Below are positions 16,403-27,904 of a DNA stretch of 64,000 nt, in pieces. The first letter of the stretch is position 1, and each line of letters opens with the position of its first letter. This DNA comes from Setoptus koraiensis. Taxonomy: Eukaryota; Arthropoda. The stretch spans positions 4,526,001 through 4,590,000 of the forward strand of contig CM106585.1 in the NCBI GenBank assembly GCA_048013815.1, written 5' to 3'. Position numbers and translations under genes: made by a program. Under the pieces are notes generated by a model, which searched no databases, was not told the DNA's origin, and was given only the letters and a program-made list of their open reading frames with translations.

Positions 16403-16436
16403 TATAAATAGGAGGCAACCACTCAGTGCCATCATC
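16403..16436 (+). promoter_or_regulatory. putative core promoter of PGP (TATA box and start site)
   Basis: TATAAATA begins at 16403, about 225 bp before the PGP start codon. Initiator-like sequences follow: TCAGTG (A at 16425) and ATCATT (A at 16434). The second is at the usual TATA-to-start distance of about 30 bp. Confidence 0.5.
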
Positions 16437-16626
16437 ATTCATCCATCCGACATAATCCGTTCATGTTCTCATACATATCAAACATCCACAACCATCACAA
16501 TTACTCTTGACGACTACAAAGCTAATCACTCGACGAATACAAAGTTAATCAGTTACCACCATAAACCCACAACTTATCATATCAACTTCTTTCAGCCCTA
16601 CTCTCATTAATCAGTGTTTCACGAAT

Positions 16627-17653
16627 ATGGCTGCCATCAATTTAGACAACTATGACCGATTTGTGGACTTTATGGATCGTTATGATACCATCATCACAGA
16701 CTGTGACGGCGTTTTGTATATAAACAACGACGCTATCAACGGAGTCAATAGAGCATTAAACTCAATGAGAAAATTTGGCAAAAAAGTCGTGTTCGCTACT
16801 AACAACAGCACAAAGAACAGAGTTCAATGTTTACAGAAGCTTCAAAAGCTCGGCTACGATGCCCAAATAGACGAAGTCTTCCCCACTAGCTATGCGTAAG
16901 TATTATTCACTTTTCAAGGCCATGAGCCGTTTTAACCATTTCTCTCGTGAGCCTCAATGTATCAACTAACTCAATTTGACTATTATTCAACATTTCAGGT
17001 CAGCCGTGTATCTCAAATCACTCAACTTTAATCGGTCCGTGTACGTGTTGGGAAGTCAAGGAATAGCAGACGAGCTCACAGCGCATGGTATCAAAAACTT
17101 TGGTGTTGGCCCAGACCCAACCCCTCAAGATTGGACGCCAGGACAGGCTAAATTCTCTATAGATCAGAATGTCGGAGCAGTGGTTGTTGGTTTCGACAAC
17201 CAAGTGAGCTTTGTGAAATTAGCCAAGGCCTGTAGTTATGTAAAAAGATCAGACTGTTTGTTTGTTGCATCCAATGCAGATGAAGCCTTTCCGTCGCCAA
17301 AACCTGAAATATTTGTCCCGGGACCTGGGGTCTATGTCGCAGCAATCAAGTGCGCCACCGGAAAAGAACCAATAGTATTGGGCAAGCCTGACACATACTT
17401 TTTCGACATTATCAGAAGTCAGCATCCTGACATTGATCCATCTAGAACAGTGATGATAGGCGACAGGTTGACAACCGATATGCCATTTGGTCACAACAAC
17501 GACTTATCCACCCTCTTCGTTCAGTCAGGTTGTTGCACCAAACAGGAAATGTTACAGTATCAAGCCTCCGGTCATTACGATGATTTACATTGCGTGCCCA
17601 ACTATTACCTACCCTCATTGGCCTCTCTCAACAAACACTTGGCCGAGTATTAA
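16627..17653 (+). CDS. PGP: PGP-type phosphatase (phosphoglycolate / glycerol-3-phosphate phosphatase, HAD family)
   Basis: Two exons, 16627-16895 and 16999-17653, with a 103-bp GTAAGT...TTTCAG intron; joined they encode 307 residues, close to the family length of about 320. The intron falls between VFPTSYA and SAVYLKS. HAD motif I is TDCDGVLY (residues about 24-31, nucleophile Asp then Asp+2), motif II is FATNNST (about 57-63), motif III includes the Lys of LGKPDTYFF, and motif IV is MIGDRLTTD with the Mg2+-binding Asp. A C2-type cap with YVLGSQG and DWTPGQAKFSIDQNVGAVVVGFD sections lies between. The enzyme removes phosphate from 2-phosphoglycolate and glycerol-3-phosphate in the cytosol, protecting glycolysis and limiting glycerolipid synthesis. 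A candidate AATAAA is at about 17776. Which substrate dominates cannot be read from sequence. Confidence 0.93.
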
Positions 17654-17790
17654 GTCTGTCGCCTCGTTATCATCGCAATCATCTTTTTATATCATAACAT
17701 CTCTTCATTGTTAGTATCACACACATATACAAGTTCTTGCTAGGGACAAGCGATCAAACATTGTTTACACAAACAAATAAACTACCAAAT

Positions 17791-19556
17791 TTTCATGCTT
17801 TGACGCACTACCACTCAAACATAATAGCTGCCACTTCATCTCAATCCTACTTTAATCAATTGCCAGACAAATTAATTAGTTAGTCTTATCGATCATTGGA
17901 TCGTATTTAATATGCGGCAGTTTTTGGAACTAAACATTTCAAACTTGGCGCTACTTTATTGACCCTCTCCCAATAAACAAACGCGCTACGCGTCTGTCTT
18001 ATGCGGATGATTACTGTCCACGCGTAAACATACCAGAAGTGAGTGTCGAACTCGTGGGAAATACATGTATCATTTGTTTGATATAGTGTTTGAGATTTCC
18101 AAACGCAGTTTTACATTTATCGACTTCCAAATATGTATAGATTTATCTTCCTTTACAGATGATCTCATACAGTACCGACAACCCCATTCGCTAGTCTATC
18201 CGACCTAACAAAACATCAACTTTTAAATTATTCGGACGAGACGAGCGTCCATCCAGAGCCTCCAGTCAATTACGCAGTAGTTAGAGTGAATAAATCCTAG
18301 GTCAGCAACAGAATGGCCAAGAAGAAATGCAATCCCTATGGGGAGTTTGTCAAGGCTGAATATATTTCACTCAAAAAGTCCAATCCTAAATTCAACAAGC
18401 CGATGGGTGCTATGTTCAGTGATCCGTCCGTAAAAGAAAAATGGGAGAAGAGTGACGAAGAGACGAAGCAAAAATTCAAAGACATCGCCATTAGCAAAAA
18501 TGAAGGAACCTACGTTCATCACCCTTCCCATCGCGATACCCGTCCGACGCCGAGACAGATTGCCAACTCCTCCAATAATACCACCGATCTAGCTCTAAGT
18601 ATAACTAACGATGCTATGGTACCCACTAGAGATAATCAAATCAGCGTGAGGCCAGATATGAGCGTCAAATCAGTAGAGAAACTCGGACTGCCAGGCATAC
18701 CCAACTCCAAGAAAATGATGGCTCAGGCAAGAGAGTCTGGCAAGGGATTTCTACTGCCAGATGAAATGCAATACGAATTCATGGCAAGCTTCCGATTATT
18801 TAATCGTTGCAAAGATATTATCCATTCCAAAACTCACGAGGAACTGCTAGAGGCGCCACTTTATTCATTTAGTTGCAATGTTATGTGTGCAGAAAATGGA
18901 CCTGAAGATCTCTACATACCATTGGAAATTGCAATTTATGCTTATACAATCAAGAACGGTGTACCTAAAGACAAGCCTGCCTACCTGACATTCGTCAATC
19001 CTGGAGCGCCACCAGTAGGCAAAATGAATGAAGCTAAACAACATTACGAAGAGACAAGGCATAAAGTACCATTTGAGCCCTTGTCGCCTTTCCTGGAATA
19101 TGCTAGAACAGACTATCGCGAAATCTATAAAGAGATCCTAGAATATGTTGGAGAAGAAAGAATTTTATTGTGCCAGCATGCTGATTATCTTCAACAAATT
19201 CATGGAGTCCTCAAATGGCTGGCCAAAAAGGCTAATGAAAAAACCGAAAAGAAGACCACTGGCCTAATTAGACCACGAGCGGCAGCTAGTGAACAATTGC
19301 CTGCCGCCGATAGCTGGACCGTTTTCGATATTAAAGATTATGTTTATATTCTTGGAAAGCGTCTTTATTCCACTCTACCTAGCGACGTTTACATAGAAAT
19401 GCTCTTGGGCGATGAGAAATTTGCTTATATAGAGGACTATAACTGCTTATGGCATAACGAAGCCGATAACGAGTCAAAATGGTGTGCGAAATCATGCGCT
19501 AAAAGAACAATAAATAACTTGGCCGAATTATTAGAATGGTTTTATAATAATTACAC
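17791..19556 (+). repeat. segmental duplication, copy A (holds maelstrom-like gene A)
   Basis: This segment matches 44291-45855 in the same orientation, over about 500 bp of upstream flank and most of the coding region. The flanks share long runs such as GATAGCTGCCACTTCATCTC-type sequence with minor changes. Divergence is clearly higher than for the 883-bp repeats at 26.5/38.1 kb, so this duplication is older. Confidence 0.85.
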
Positions 19557-19632
19557 AGCTCAACAGTCAAATGCACAGTCTGATACAGTACCGCTACAAT
19601 CCTTACCAGTCGGACCAAGCGGAATTGCCTGA
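18313..19632 (+). CDS. maelstrom-like protein, copy A (HMG box + MAEL domain)
   Basis: A single exon of 439 codons, starting at the first ATG (MAKKKCNPYGEF). Residues about 1-65 form an HMG-box-like domain: NPYGEFVKAEY, then LKKSNPKFNK, and EKWEKSDEETKQKFKD. Residues about 190-412 fit the maelstrom domain: YIPLEIAIYAYTIKNGV, TFVNPGAPPVG, HYEETRHKVPFE, LLCQHADYLQQIHGVLKWL, then CLWHNEADNESKWCAKSC. The Glu/His/Cys positions resemble the ECHC set of the RNase H-like MAEL fold. A linker of about 62 residues (roughly 76-140) is missing from copy B. Maelstrom proteins work in the piRNA pathway of the germline, in transposon silencing downstream of Piwi. Orthology to canonical mael is not certain; this could be a lineage-specific paralogue. 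AATAAA is at 19756. Confidence 0.8.
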   Translation: MAKKKCNPYGEFVKAEYISLKKSNPKFNKPMGAMFSDPSVKEKWEKSDEETKQKFKDIAISKNEGTYVHHPSHRDTRPTPRQIANSSNNTTDLALSITNDAMVPTRDNQISVRPDMSVKSVEKLGLPGIPNSKKMMAQARESGKGFLLPDEMQYEFMASFRLFNRCKDIIHSKTHEELLEAPLYSFSCNVMCAENGPEDLYIPLEIAIYAYTIKNGVPKDKPAYLTFVNPGAPPVGKMNEAKQHYEETRHKVPFEPLSPFLEYARTDYREIYKEILEYVGEERILLCQHADYLQQIHGVLKWLAKKANEKTEKKTTGLIRPRAAASEQLPAADSWTVFDIKDYVYILGKRLYSTLPSDVYIEMLLGDEKFAYIEDYNCLWHNEADNESKWCAKSCAKRTINNLAELLEWFYNNYTAQQSNAQSDTVPLQSLPVGPSGIA

Positions 19633-20818
19633 ATCTCTGACATCAACAATATTTCCATTCTACTTACCTTCTTTGATTGAATAGCGCACAAGTGACGTCA
19701 TCCAGCGTACACGTGATAGCCATTGGTGATGTTGATAGCAATTGTTTATGGCATCAATAAATCGCATTTCCCTGCTACATGACAAATTTATCTTCACTCA
19801 AATCATGGCCAGTTTATATTTTGATATCTTGTTTCCATTATCGTAGTACTTTATATCATTGTTTCCATCTTTAGGATAACTGCGCATCGCTCAAGAGAGC
19901 AGCGGAAATTCGGTATCCTATCGCCTCGATTCATTAGAATACTTCGATTGGGTTAAAAAATGGACGCCTGGAGTTCTGTCGTGACATTGGTTCATTACCA
20001 TGTTGGCTTTACCTCATGGTTGTGGAAAAAATGAGAGAATGATGCAAAGAATCTCCAAAGCGAAAGAATTAAGTCCTCAGAGACAGATACGTAGATTGCA
20101 ACGACAATGTCCAACAATCTCATAACTATGTTGGTCTTGGGCCAAAATAACAAAGCAGCCTACCATTCCATAATCAGAGAAATAAGTAATGGTTTTCGGA
20201 CAATCATGACACCAAGCAATGCCTTTGTGGTCTAATCAAACAGCGTCATCCGTTTACATCACACACGCAACATTCAAACAGGAATTTGTTATTTCTACCA
20301 CGATTCTTGTGCATGTGGCTGATCAACTGATGCCTATGATAATCAAGTTACATGATTACACAATCTTTAGAGAGAGGGATCAATAAGAAGTTGATGGCTG
20401 TCACATAAGTGTCTGAACGGAACAGGCTACTACTTCAAGTTGACTTATTATCCAGACAGATTGATCTAGCGTGTAAACTCATGGTGAGAAATAGACATCT
20501 CATAATCAGAGACTCTTCTTATCTGATCGACTCAGCAAGAGTTTGAGAGGTTGTTTCGCTTTCACTTGCTTCCCTTCCACTCTACTTATCTCTGGACAAT
20601 CTTGATTCAGTCTAACGACAGCTTCAGCGAGAGTTTTTTAAAGTGTCAACTAGTTATTTTATTTCTAGATACCTACACTATATTTCTAAACTGGACTGTT
20701 ACAAAGGTTTACATGTCTTGCTATAGATCAGCAGGTTAAATTTATTTGTATGCCTAAGCGCAATCAAAAAAGCTAACACCTGTTGTATCACTTGAGAAGA
20801 ACCATAATTACGGAATGT
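19633..20818. other. intergenic stretch between maelstrom copy A and naus
   Basis: About 1.2 kb without a recognisable gene. It holds the 3' flanks of two convergent genes. Short open stretches at about 20030-20110 and 20480-20540 have no recognisable product. Confidence 0.5.
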
Positions 20819-20868
20819 TTTTATTGGGTAAAACAAAGTTTAGCCAACATATACGCAACCATATCCTA

Positions 20869-22857
20869 TCATATATTCTGTATGAATTTCTGTGATTTCA
20901 AGTCCGTTGTTTCAGGCTTGAGGTTTTCATTGTTGTTGTCGCTGTTGTTATTGTTATTGTTGTTACTGTTGCTGATATTATTGATAGGGCTGGTTACGAC
21001 ATGGGAGTTGGTTGAGTTCAGGTTTATTGTAGCTGTCGATAAAGTCACTGGGGCATTGATGCTTGAAGCTATAACTGTACCCAAATTCGATGCAGAAGCC
21101 CTCTTAGAAGTTACAAATGCCGGCTTAGCAGGTATTTGTGGCTTGTTGGCAGGTATAGGCGGTGGCACTGAGCGCTGATGAGAATTATTTCCGGAGGACG
21201 CTGCCATCGATTTGGAACGAGACGATTGCGATATAGGTGACTTGACGTATGGAGAACCGGACTGCACCCGTACGTTATTGCTGTCTGAACTAGGCACTGA
21301 CGAGACTCTAGATGCCAAAGACGATGATGATCTTGAGCCAGTAAGCGGAGGTGCTACAGCCGGTCGAATAATTGTGGACGTGTTGGCTGACGTACCGTTA
21401 TTTGTGGCTGCGTTTGAAGGAGATCGCTGAATCGTTGATGTTGAACGAGTCGGGGAAGATACTTTGCCGGATGATATAACCTGATGCACAGAAGTTCCTC
21501 TAGAGAAATTCATTGCACTTTGACCGCTTCCGGACGATTGTCCAGATTTTGTTGCTCTATTGACAGGTGAAGCACGAACGGTTTCATTATTTGAAACAGT
21601 TGATTTTGCACTCGAGATCAACAACTGTTGTTGCTCCAATTGAATTGCCAATTCTACATTACGAGCCTCCGCCAGGGCCAACTTTTCTTTGAGTTCGTTT
21701 CGTTCGCGCTCGAATTGTTCAGCTTGTCGTTTGAGTTCTAGTCCTAAAGTCTCAAGCTCGGCTTCCATTATTAATGAACGCTCGGTCTCGCCTTTTAAAC
21801 CTTCCACAACCTGATTTTGAAGGATTAGAGCTTTGGCGACCTCACCGCGCTTTTCACGTTCATCCAACAGTTCATTGATTAAAGTCAGTACTATCTTTTG
21901 TTTCGTTGATTTTTCTTCTTCCAATGCATTCTTGAACCTCTCCACTTGATGGAGCAAAGATGATCTTTCAGATAGAAAGAAACGGTTTGTCTCCTCATCT
22001 ATCTTTCTCTTGCGCTCTTTCTCTAGTTCTCTGGTCAAGTTGAAGCACAATTTTTCAGATTTTCCTAGCCGATCGTTCATGTACAAGCGATACCGCTTGT
22101 GTTGGTCGATTAAATCTTCTAGGTGGTGTATTTTAAAATTTAAATAATTTTTTGTAGACTGCACATCACATCTGTCATAATCGTATATATATACTGTGTC
22201 CTTTGATAATGCAAGGAGTGGGTTTTGTTCTATCATCTCTAAAGTTGCATTGTATGTGAGAAATTCATCTTCTTTGGTATATTCATTTGTATACTTTGAT
22301 TGGTTAATTGAGCAGTCATCTACGGCGTTCACTTGTTCATTGTTTTTGGCTGAAGATACACTATTTGGATCACAAGATCCGACAGAGGAACCGTCGTTGT
22401 TTCTAGGATCATTTGAGGTCTTTTGGAATTCGCTTAATTTATTGTACCTTTTTAAAATACTTGCTCTGCTTATCTGGATAGGGCGTGTGAGACGTTTTAG
22501 CTGCTCACATCTCAGTACAGCCAATGCTATATCTTTGGCTTGAATTTCTCCTTCGAGCATAGCCATTAATTGAAGGAGATCATTTTTGCTCAATTGTATT
22601 CTACCCTTCCCCTCAAAAATAATAGGGCCCTCTGATAATCCATGCGTTTCTTCCGGTACTTCAGTTTCTTCTGTCCCTTCAGCATATTCAACATCGTCAG
22701 TATCTGGTGTCTGTTGCATATCACTGTAACCTTGTCTGTTGTAATCGGACAACTGATTGCCCTCTTCAGATTTTAGTCGTTGTCCGATTTGTTTAGTAGA
22801 CAAAGAGAGTCTGGGCCGCATTGTTACAGTTGATGTAGCACGATTTTTGGTGTCCAT
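20869..22857 (-). CDS. naus: CTTNBP2 / nausicaa-type coiled-coil protein
   Basis: A single exon of 662 codons from ATG at 22857. An acidic N-terminus precedes the CortBP2 domain, which starts at about residue 88 with LSKNDLLQLMAMLEGEIQAKD, the family signature for its first helix. An unusual Asn/Ser-rich insert of about 90 residues follows, then NPLLALSKD and a long coiled coil (about 235-430) rich in Glu, Lys and Arg. The C-terminal third is Ser/Pro-rich with PPPIPANKP and PAKPAF proline motifs that could bind SH3 domains, and it ends in an Asn-rich run. Vertebrate CTTNBP2 and CTTNBP2NL bind cortactin and the striatin (STRIPAK) complex; Drosophila naus acts in actin protrusion dynamics. A poly(A) signal on this strand lies at 20825-20820, 44 bp after the stop. 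Confidence 0.82.
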   Translation of the reverse strand: MDTKNRATSTVTMRPRLSLSTKQIGQRLKSEEGNQLSDYNRQGYSDMQQTPDTDDVEYAEGTEETEVPEETHGLSEGPIIFEGKGRIQLSKNDLLQLMAMLEGEIQAKDIALAVLRCEQLKRLTRPIQISRASILKRYNKLSEFQKTSNDPRNNDGSSVGSCDPNSVSSAKNNEQVNAVDDCSINQSKYTNEYTKEDEFLTYNATLEMIEQNPLLALSKDTVYIYDYDRCDVQSTKNYLNFKIHHLEDLIDQHKRYRLYMNDRLGKSEKLCFNLTRELEKERKRKIDEETNRFFLSERSSLLHQVERFKNALEEEKSTKQKIVLTLINELLDEREKRGEVAKALILQNQVVEGLKGETERSLIMEAELETLGLELKRQAEQFERERNELKEKLALAEARNVELAIQLEQQQLLISSAKSTVSNNETVRASPVNRATKSGQSSGSGQSAMNFSRGTSVHQVISSGKVSSPTRSTSTIQRSPSNAATNNGTSANTSTIIRPAVAPPLTGSRSSSSLASRVSSVPSSDSNNVRVQSGSPYVKSPISQSSRSKSMAASSGNNSHQRSVPPPIPANKPQIPAKPAFVTSKRASASNLGTVIASSINAPVTLSTATINLNSTNSHVVTSPINNISNSNNNNNNNSDNNNENLKPETTDLKSQKFIQNI

Positions 22858-24978
22858 AGTTTTTGTTTTTTAATCGATAGCAATAATTCAATAAGAGAGT
22901 TGTCTGCCCACCCCAGGAACCAGTGACTTTGTTTGTTTTGAAAGAAGTAAACCAAAATGAGATAAAATAAACCAATATGTTCAATGTCCAAGTCGCTGGA
23001 TTAATTGTGCGATGTGTACTTTGTGTTATTATGTTTTCATGTTATGCTGTAGAATAATTTAAATACAATATACAAAGTTACTGAGGTATTTGTGATTTTC
23101 AGTCATGGAATTGGCTGATTAAAAGCTACAGTCTTGATAATTCTGATTGATTGTCCAAATTACTAATTGGATAAAACGATTGCCTAAAATAAATTATTAT
23201 TATTAATACTCATAGAGTAGTTTCATTTCTCTCGATTGGGGCTGTTGATATAAATTTTGATGTAACCCTCTGTTATTACTGTTTTGTTGCAATTCTTGCA
23301 TTGTTCCAATTGTATCATTGAGAATAGAGAGTATAAATAAGTATATGGCCGGGTTGTCACAAGTCCGAAGGGTGCTGCTCGCGTGACGATTACAATACCA
23401 ACAATAATATAATAATAAATATTGACGATTCCCCGTGGTTAAACAAAAATTACAAGTAATGTATACGCGGCCATTAGCTCAAAATGTTTATCGAGGATGT
23501 TTCAGAGGCTTTTATAAACGGAAAAATTGATGAGGGGAACATGGCGTCGCCAGATAAATGATGATAAAGCTATCAAATGTGAAATACATCGAGAGGTAAG
23601 AAGAAAAAGAAGAAAATAAATTTGTTTTCTTATGGGGCTTGTTTAAGTTGTCCACGTATAATGTGTGCAGGTGATTCATTGGAGAATAGTTACCCTAGAT
23701 GGATTTGCATTAAAACACGACGACAGCACTGGCTCCCTGTGCCATTTATAACTTGCAGCTTGTAGGTCACGTTCCGGCCTCGCATCAACTCTATTGGACT
23801 GCACTAGTACAAGTGCATCATTGTTCACTCTTGTACACGCAAATGCCAGTGCACTCTGGGCTTATTTTGATGCATTTTTGCGCCATCTGTATTCTTTAGG
23901 CTAGCGCAACACCAAACACACTGGACAGCCGTGCGATTTGAAGTGCGAAAATATTTTTATCGACTTGAATCGCGCGCCTTCACATGACACAATACTTGTA
24001 AACACACTTGCATAACATTATTTTCGGAGAGCAGACTTTCGTTATTTCTCGGCCAAACGACACGGAGATCTACGTTCGTAACTCCTCTAGGATCTAATGA
24101 GACTCGGTAAATTCTCAGCAACTTACATGTGTTTGTCTTTCATGATAAACAACCATTTCCATAGGTCACTTCAAGTCCAGACAATGAGACACACGCTTAG
24201 GATGAGCAAAGGCTGGTAGGCATGGCTGATTCTTGTTAGTGTCACACACGTGCTCTTGTATCAACATTTCGCCAGGATTGCCAAGACTATCCAATCTGCT
24301 TGTTAGTTGGCTGAAATAGGTTTCACCATTGATTTTCCCTAATAGCTGTAGTAGTTGATAGCTGGTGAAAAATTCGATCGATCTAAATACGTTTTGCGAT
24401 TGTCAGTTCAGAGAGCTACCATTGGATCACAGACAAGCACTAGACAGTGTGATAGTTCCACATCATTCATACAGGAGTTGATGGTGATGTCATAACATGG
24501 ACTGTCGGTAGATGGAAGCCGCCATTTGCAGCAATAGTACACCATCAATGAGAACACTTCTAACTATACCCACTTGAAATCAAGATTTAATAATCAGTCC
24601 TGATAAGCAGATTCTCTCACAGCTGTCAGTAATAATATCTACAAATACAGCTGTCATTGCAACCACAAGGACACTCAATGGAGATTAACAATAATTTCAC
24701 ACAGTGTTTCTATTTGCGCAACAAAATATACCAGGCGTATCAAATTTGCTGCGCTTTTTAACGTGTCAAGTCCGATAACACACCCTAGGTGACGATACAT
24801 GTGTATTTCCCAGACAGTAGTTGAGCAGTAACTATTCACACCCACCAATACTGTCGATTTGTAGCTTCATTCATTTTGGCAAACTTGCAAACTTTTATAT
24901 GCTGCTTGCAGTAACTGGATGATTTATTTTAAGGTCTGCACAAAATAGGAAGGTTTGTCGTAGAAAAATCATTCCAAG
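22858..24978. other. intergenic region between divergent naus and ligase genes
   Basis: 2.1 kb without a clear gene. On the + strand there is TATAAATA at 23332, a short frame of 25 codons (23484-23561) and a strong donor (GAGAG before GTAAGA at 23596). An acceptor-like TTTATTTTAAG ends at about 24932, just before the ligase start. Together these could be a non-coding first exon and leader intron of the ligase gene. This is inference. Confidence 0.35.
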
Positions 24979-26830
24979 ATGTTTAAACAGGTGAAAACAC
25001 TGACCTCTAAATTGGGTTACAAGCAACCAGCCACGGAAAACATCGCAAAATTTATCCTGGATGGTCTAGAAAAAAATAAAAACGAGACACTTATAGTAAG
25101 TGACCGGCTACATCTAGAAATTACTCTTTCTCACTCATCGCATAAACTATTTCTAATTTATTATATTTATCATTCAAACAACAGATTGATGCTGACAGTG
25201 GACGTCGCTGGACTGGTTCTGTATTGAAAAAGGCCGTCATACAATTGGCTAACTTCCTGACAAACGAATGTCAAATCAAGAAAGGAGATGTCTGCAGTCT
25301 CTTCCATACGCCTGATGATCGAGTCGCAATATGTATTCTCGGTATCACATTGGCCGGAGGCGTTACAAATTATCTCAGTGACAGCAACACCGCAAGTAAG
25401 CCATACCGAATACTGTATGACGAAACTGGTTGATTAACAATAATCGCAACACATAATGATCAATTTCTATTTTGCATTTCTATTTTGTCATCATAGGAGA
25501 ACTGCACGACACTGCAGTTGTTCTCAAGTCAAAGTTTCTGATTAGTGATCATGATACCTTGATCAGAGCTCATCCCAATTTGACTGATATCGAGAAGAAT
25601 TTATGTGTCATATCCACTAGTGAACCGGTCACGTCAAAGTTCACTAAGCTTGGTATATCCATACAGAAAATCCTCCAAAAACAATCAGAGGAACCCCACG
25701 AGCTGACTGATGGACTGAAGACTAGGATAAACGCAATCCAGCCTGATGACTTCGCCATAATTCAATTTTCTAGTGGAACTACGGGAAAACCAAAACCAAT
25801 ACCACGAACTAGCAAAAATCTAGTTCATCTTGTAAATTCAGTGGATCACAAAGAGATGATGGATCTGCACAGTGGAGCTGTGATAACAGGTTCATTGCCT
25901 ATAACTCATAGGCCTGGGCTGTGGGCTTTGTTGGCATCTGTCCATTGCGGAAGTACATTTGTGATTTGGAGCCATCTGTCTGACGTTGAGTCTGCACTGG
26001 CTACCATTGAAAAGTTCAAAGTTACCATATTTTCTTCCTCTCTACCATTCCTATCAATGTTAGGTAATGTGCCTGACAAAATTTTCGCAAAATACAATCT
26101 TTCCAGTTTGAAGCATGTAATCACCTCAGGAGCTAAGATCGTGCACGAGAATTTACCCAAAAAGCTCATGGTCCAATTCAATCTAGACAGTCTCAGACAA
26201 TGTTTTGGAATGACAGAATCTGGTTGGGTATTCCTTATTGAACAAACTTTGGCTAAGAATAACTATCTCTCAGTTGGACATGTTTGTCCTGGTATGGAAG
26301 CTAGGGTGGTTGATAGGAAGACCGGCGAAAGTGTTCCAGCCAATGAAAGAGGCGAAATTGCTTTGAAAGGTCCGCAAATATTCCCGGGTTATCTCACAGA
26401 TGTACCTGGAAAATTGAATAGAAATGATTTCGATGATGATGGGTGGTTCCGCATTGGAGATCAAGGTTACTTTAATGACGAGGAGTTAGTTTTCATTGAG
26501 GGTCGCTATAAGGAGAGCATGATCTTGGCAAATAATTACTTGGTGTTCCCTACAGAAATCGAGGCACTTATCAGTGAGCATCCAGCAGTGGAGGGTGTAT
26601 GTGTTGTTAAAAAGGAAGTGAAAAAGGATTTTGTGTATGATGTAGCGAAGGCATGTATCACACTAAAACACGATAGAAAAACTACAGAAGCAGAGATCAT
26701 TGAATTTTTGGCCAAAAGAGATTCGCAAGCGATCCTCATGGGCGGTGTTGAAATTCTTGATAAATTCCCCAGGCTAGGTAATGGAAAAGTGGACAAGCAA
26801 ACTCTAGCCAAATCCATCAAACATGATTGA
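24979..26830 (+). CDS. AMP-forming acyl-CoA ligase (4CL / firefly-luciferase-like)
   Basis: Three exons: 24979-25095, 25185-25395 and 25497-26830, with introns of 89 and 101 bp and GTAAGT/GTAAGC donors. Joined they give 553 residues, typical for the family. The phosphate-binding loop is SSGTTGKPK (residues about 201-209), the ATP-binding motif is FGMTESG, the hinge region is GWFRIGDQGYFNDEELVFIEGR, and the C-terminal catalytic Lys lies in LGNGKVDKQT (about 540). The enzyme adenylates a carboxylic acid and transfers it to CoA. I see no C-terminal peroxisomal SKL-type signal (it ends IKHD), so cytosolic action is possible, unlike many relatives. The substrate cannot be inferred. Its last 113 codons are duplicated at 38105. 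Confidence 0.9.
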
Positions 26831-27370
26831 GATGTGTGTCAGCATTCGTACATGTCGACTCCTGCTGACGAAATGCGCGATATCTCGAGTTCTATTCTGC
26901 CAATTTTGGCGAACCATATAAAAACGATTTGAACAGACTGAAGTGCTCGTTAGATTAAAACGAAAACAAATTTGAAAAATTATCATGTTTTTGACACGTA
27001 CTCCCCCCCCCCCTTCCCCTAGATATACGATAGTCTTTCACCTAAAGTAATAGCTATTTTACTACATTTGTTTCAACAAGAAAATTTTGAAATGAAATTT
27101 ATTTTTTTTCTACCAATTGATCGGTCTAGTCGCATGGTCTCTAGCAGAATCTGCAGAAGTCTTGGTGCTTTAGAAATCTTGCTCAAAAAAAATATTTCAT
27201 GTTCAGCCTTCAAAGTTCCTGTTTCGGAGATTGTGGAATAATTGTAGTCTGCGAGTTACAGTTTGCTTGGAGATAAACAATTGAATTTAGTTGTACTTCA
27301 ACGTGTAAATAAATCTCAATATTTTATCAACCAGTTTGTCTAACGGGGTTTTAAGTGCCAAGTGGACGAA
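26488..27370 (+). repeat. 883-bp direct repeat, left copy (flanks the FAS segment)
   Basis: This matches 38105-38988 at about 96% identity by eye. It contains the last 113 codons of the ligase, the shared intergenic sequence and the last 27 codons of a NRF-6-type acyltransferase on the minus strand. Identity starts and stops abruptly at both ends. A run of 11 C at 27003-27013 is shorter and interrupted in the right copy. Differences occur in coding and non-coding parts alike. Confidence 0.93.
27287..27370 (-). pseudogene. 3'-terminal fragment of a NRF-6-type acyltransferase gene
   Basis: The minus strand reads FVHLALKTPLDKLVDKIL and on to a stop codon: the last 27 codons of the acyltransferase at 38905-41978, with one Ala-to-Thr difference. 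Upstream of 27370 the similarity ends. It is carried by the left 883-bp repeat and has no start of its own. Confidence 0.9.
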
Positions 27371-27904
27371 AACAGCAGCCGCATAATCTACATTGCGCCA
27401 CCCTCCCGATTTCAACTGGAAATATGAGTTCTGGATAATCGATGTTCATTGAGATAGCTCCAGTAGATGTAGGACTCATATTTTGAGTTATTGAGCCTGA
27501 GATTTGATGTGAATTGACCGTGGATAAGTACAGTAACTAACATAAATAAATTTGTGTGCATTTCCGCACGAGACCCGAAATACTGGAAGACCGCTAACTT
27601 TTCTCTTGTAGGAACAACTCCGATAGATTTTAACGAGCAATTTGGCCTAGCCTGGTCGTCGGCAAATAAACAAACTCATTGATTGCAAAGTATTGTAAGG
27701 TATTTATTTGTGTTGGAGTGTTAAGTGTTGGATGAAAGGCAATTTTTGGGTTCCATACTTAATCCAGTGAAATGCCTGGTGTTGGTTAGCAAAGGATGGA
27801 AATTGATCCCCGCGGATATTGAGAGATTGCCGAAATGCATGCCAGTGCTATCGCCGCATCAATTAATGATCAATATGGCGATCGCAAACATAAATAACGA
27901 GATC
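27371..27904. other. left end of the FAS-bearing segment; 3' flank of FAS
   Basis: No gene of its own. An AATAAA on the minus strand (27708-27703), about 200 bp past the FAS stop, is the likely poly(A) signal. The junction at 27370/27371 shows no terminal inverted repeat. Confidence 0.5.
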
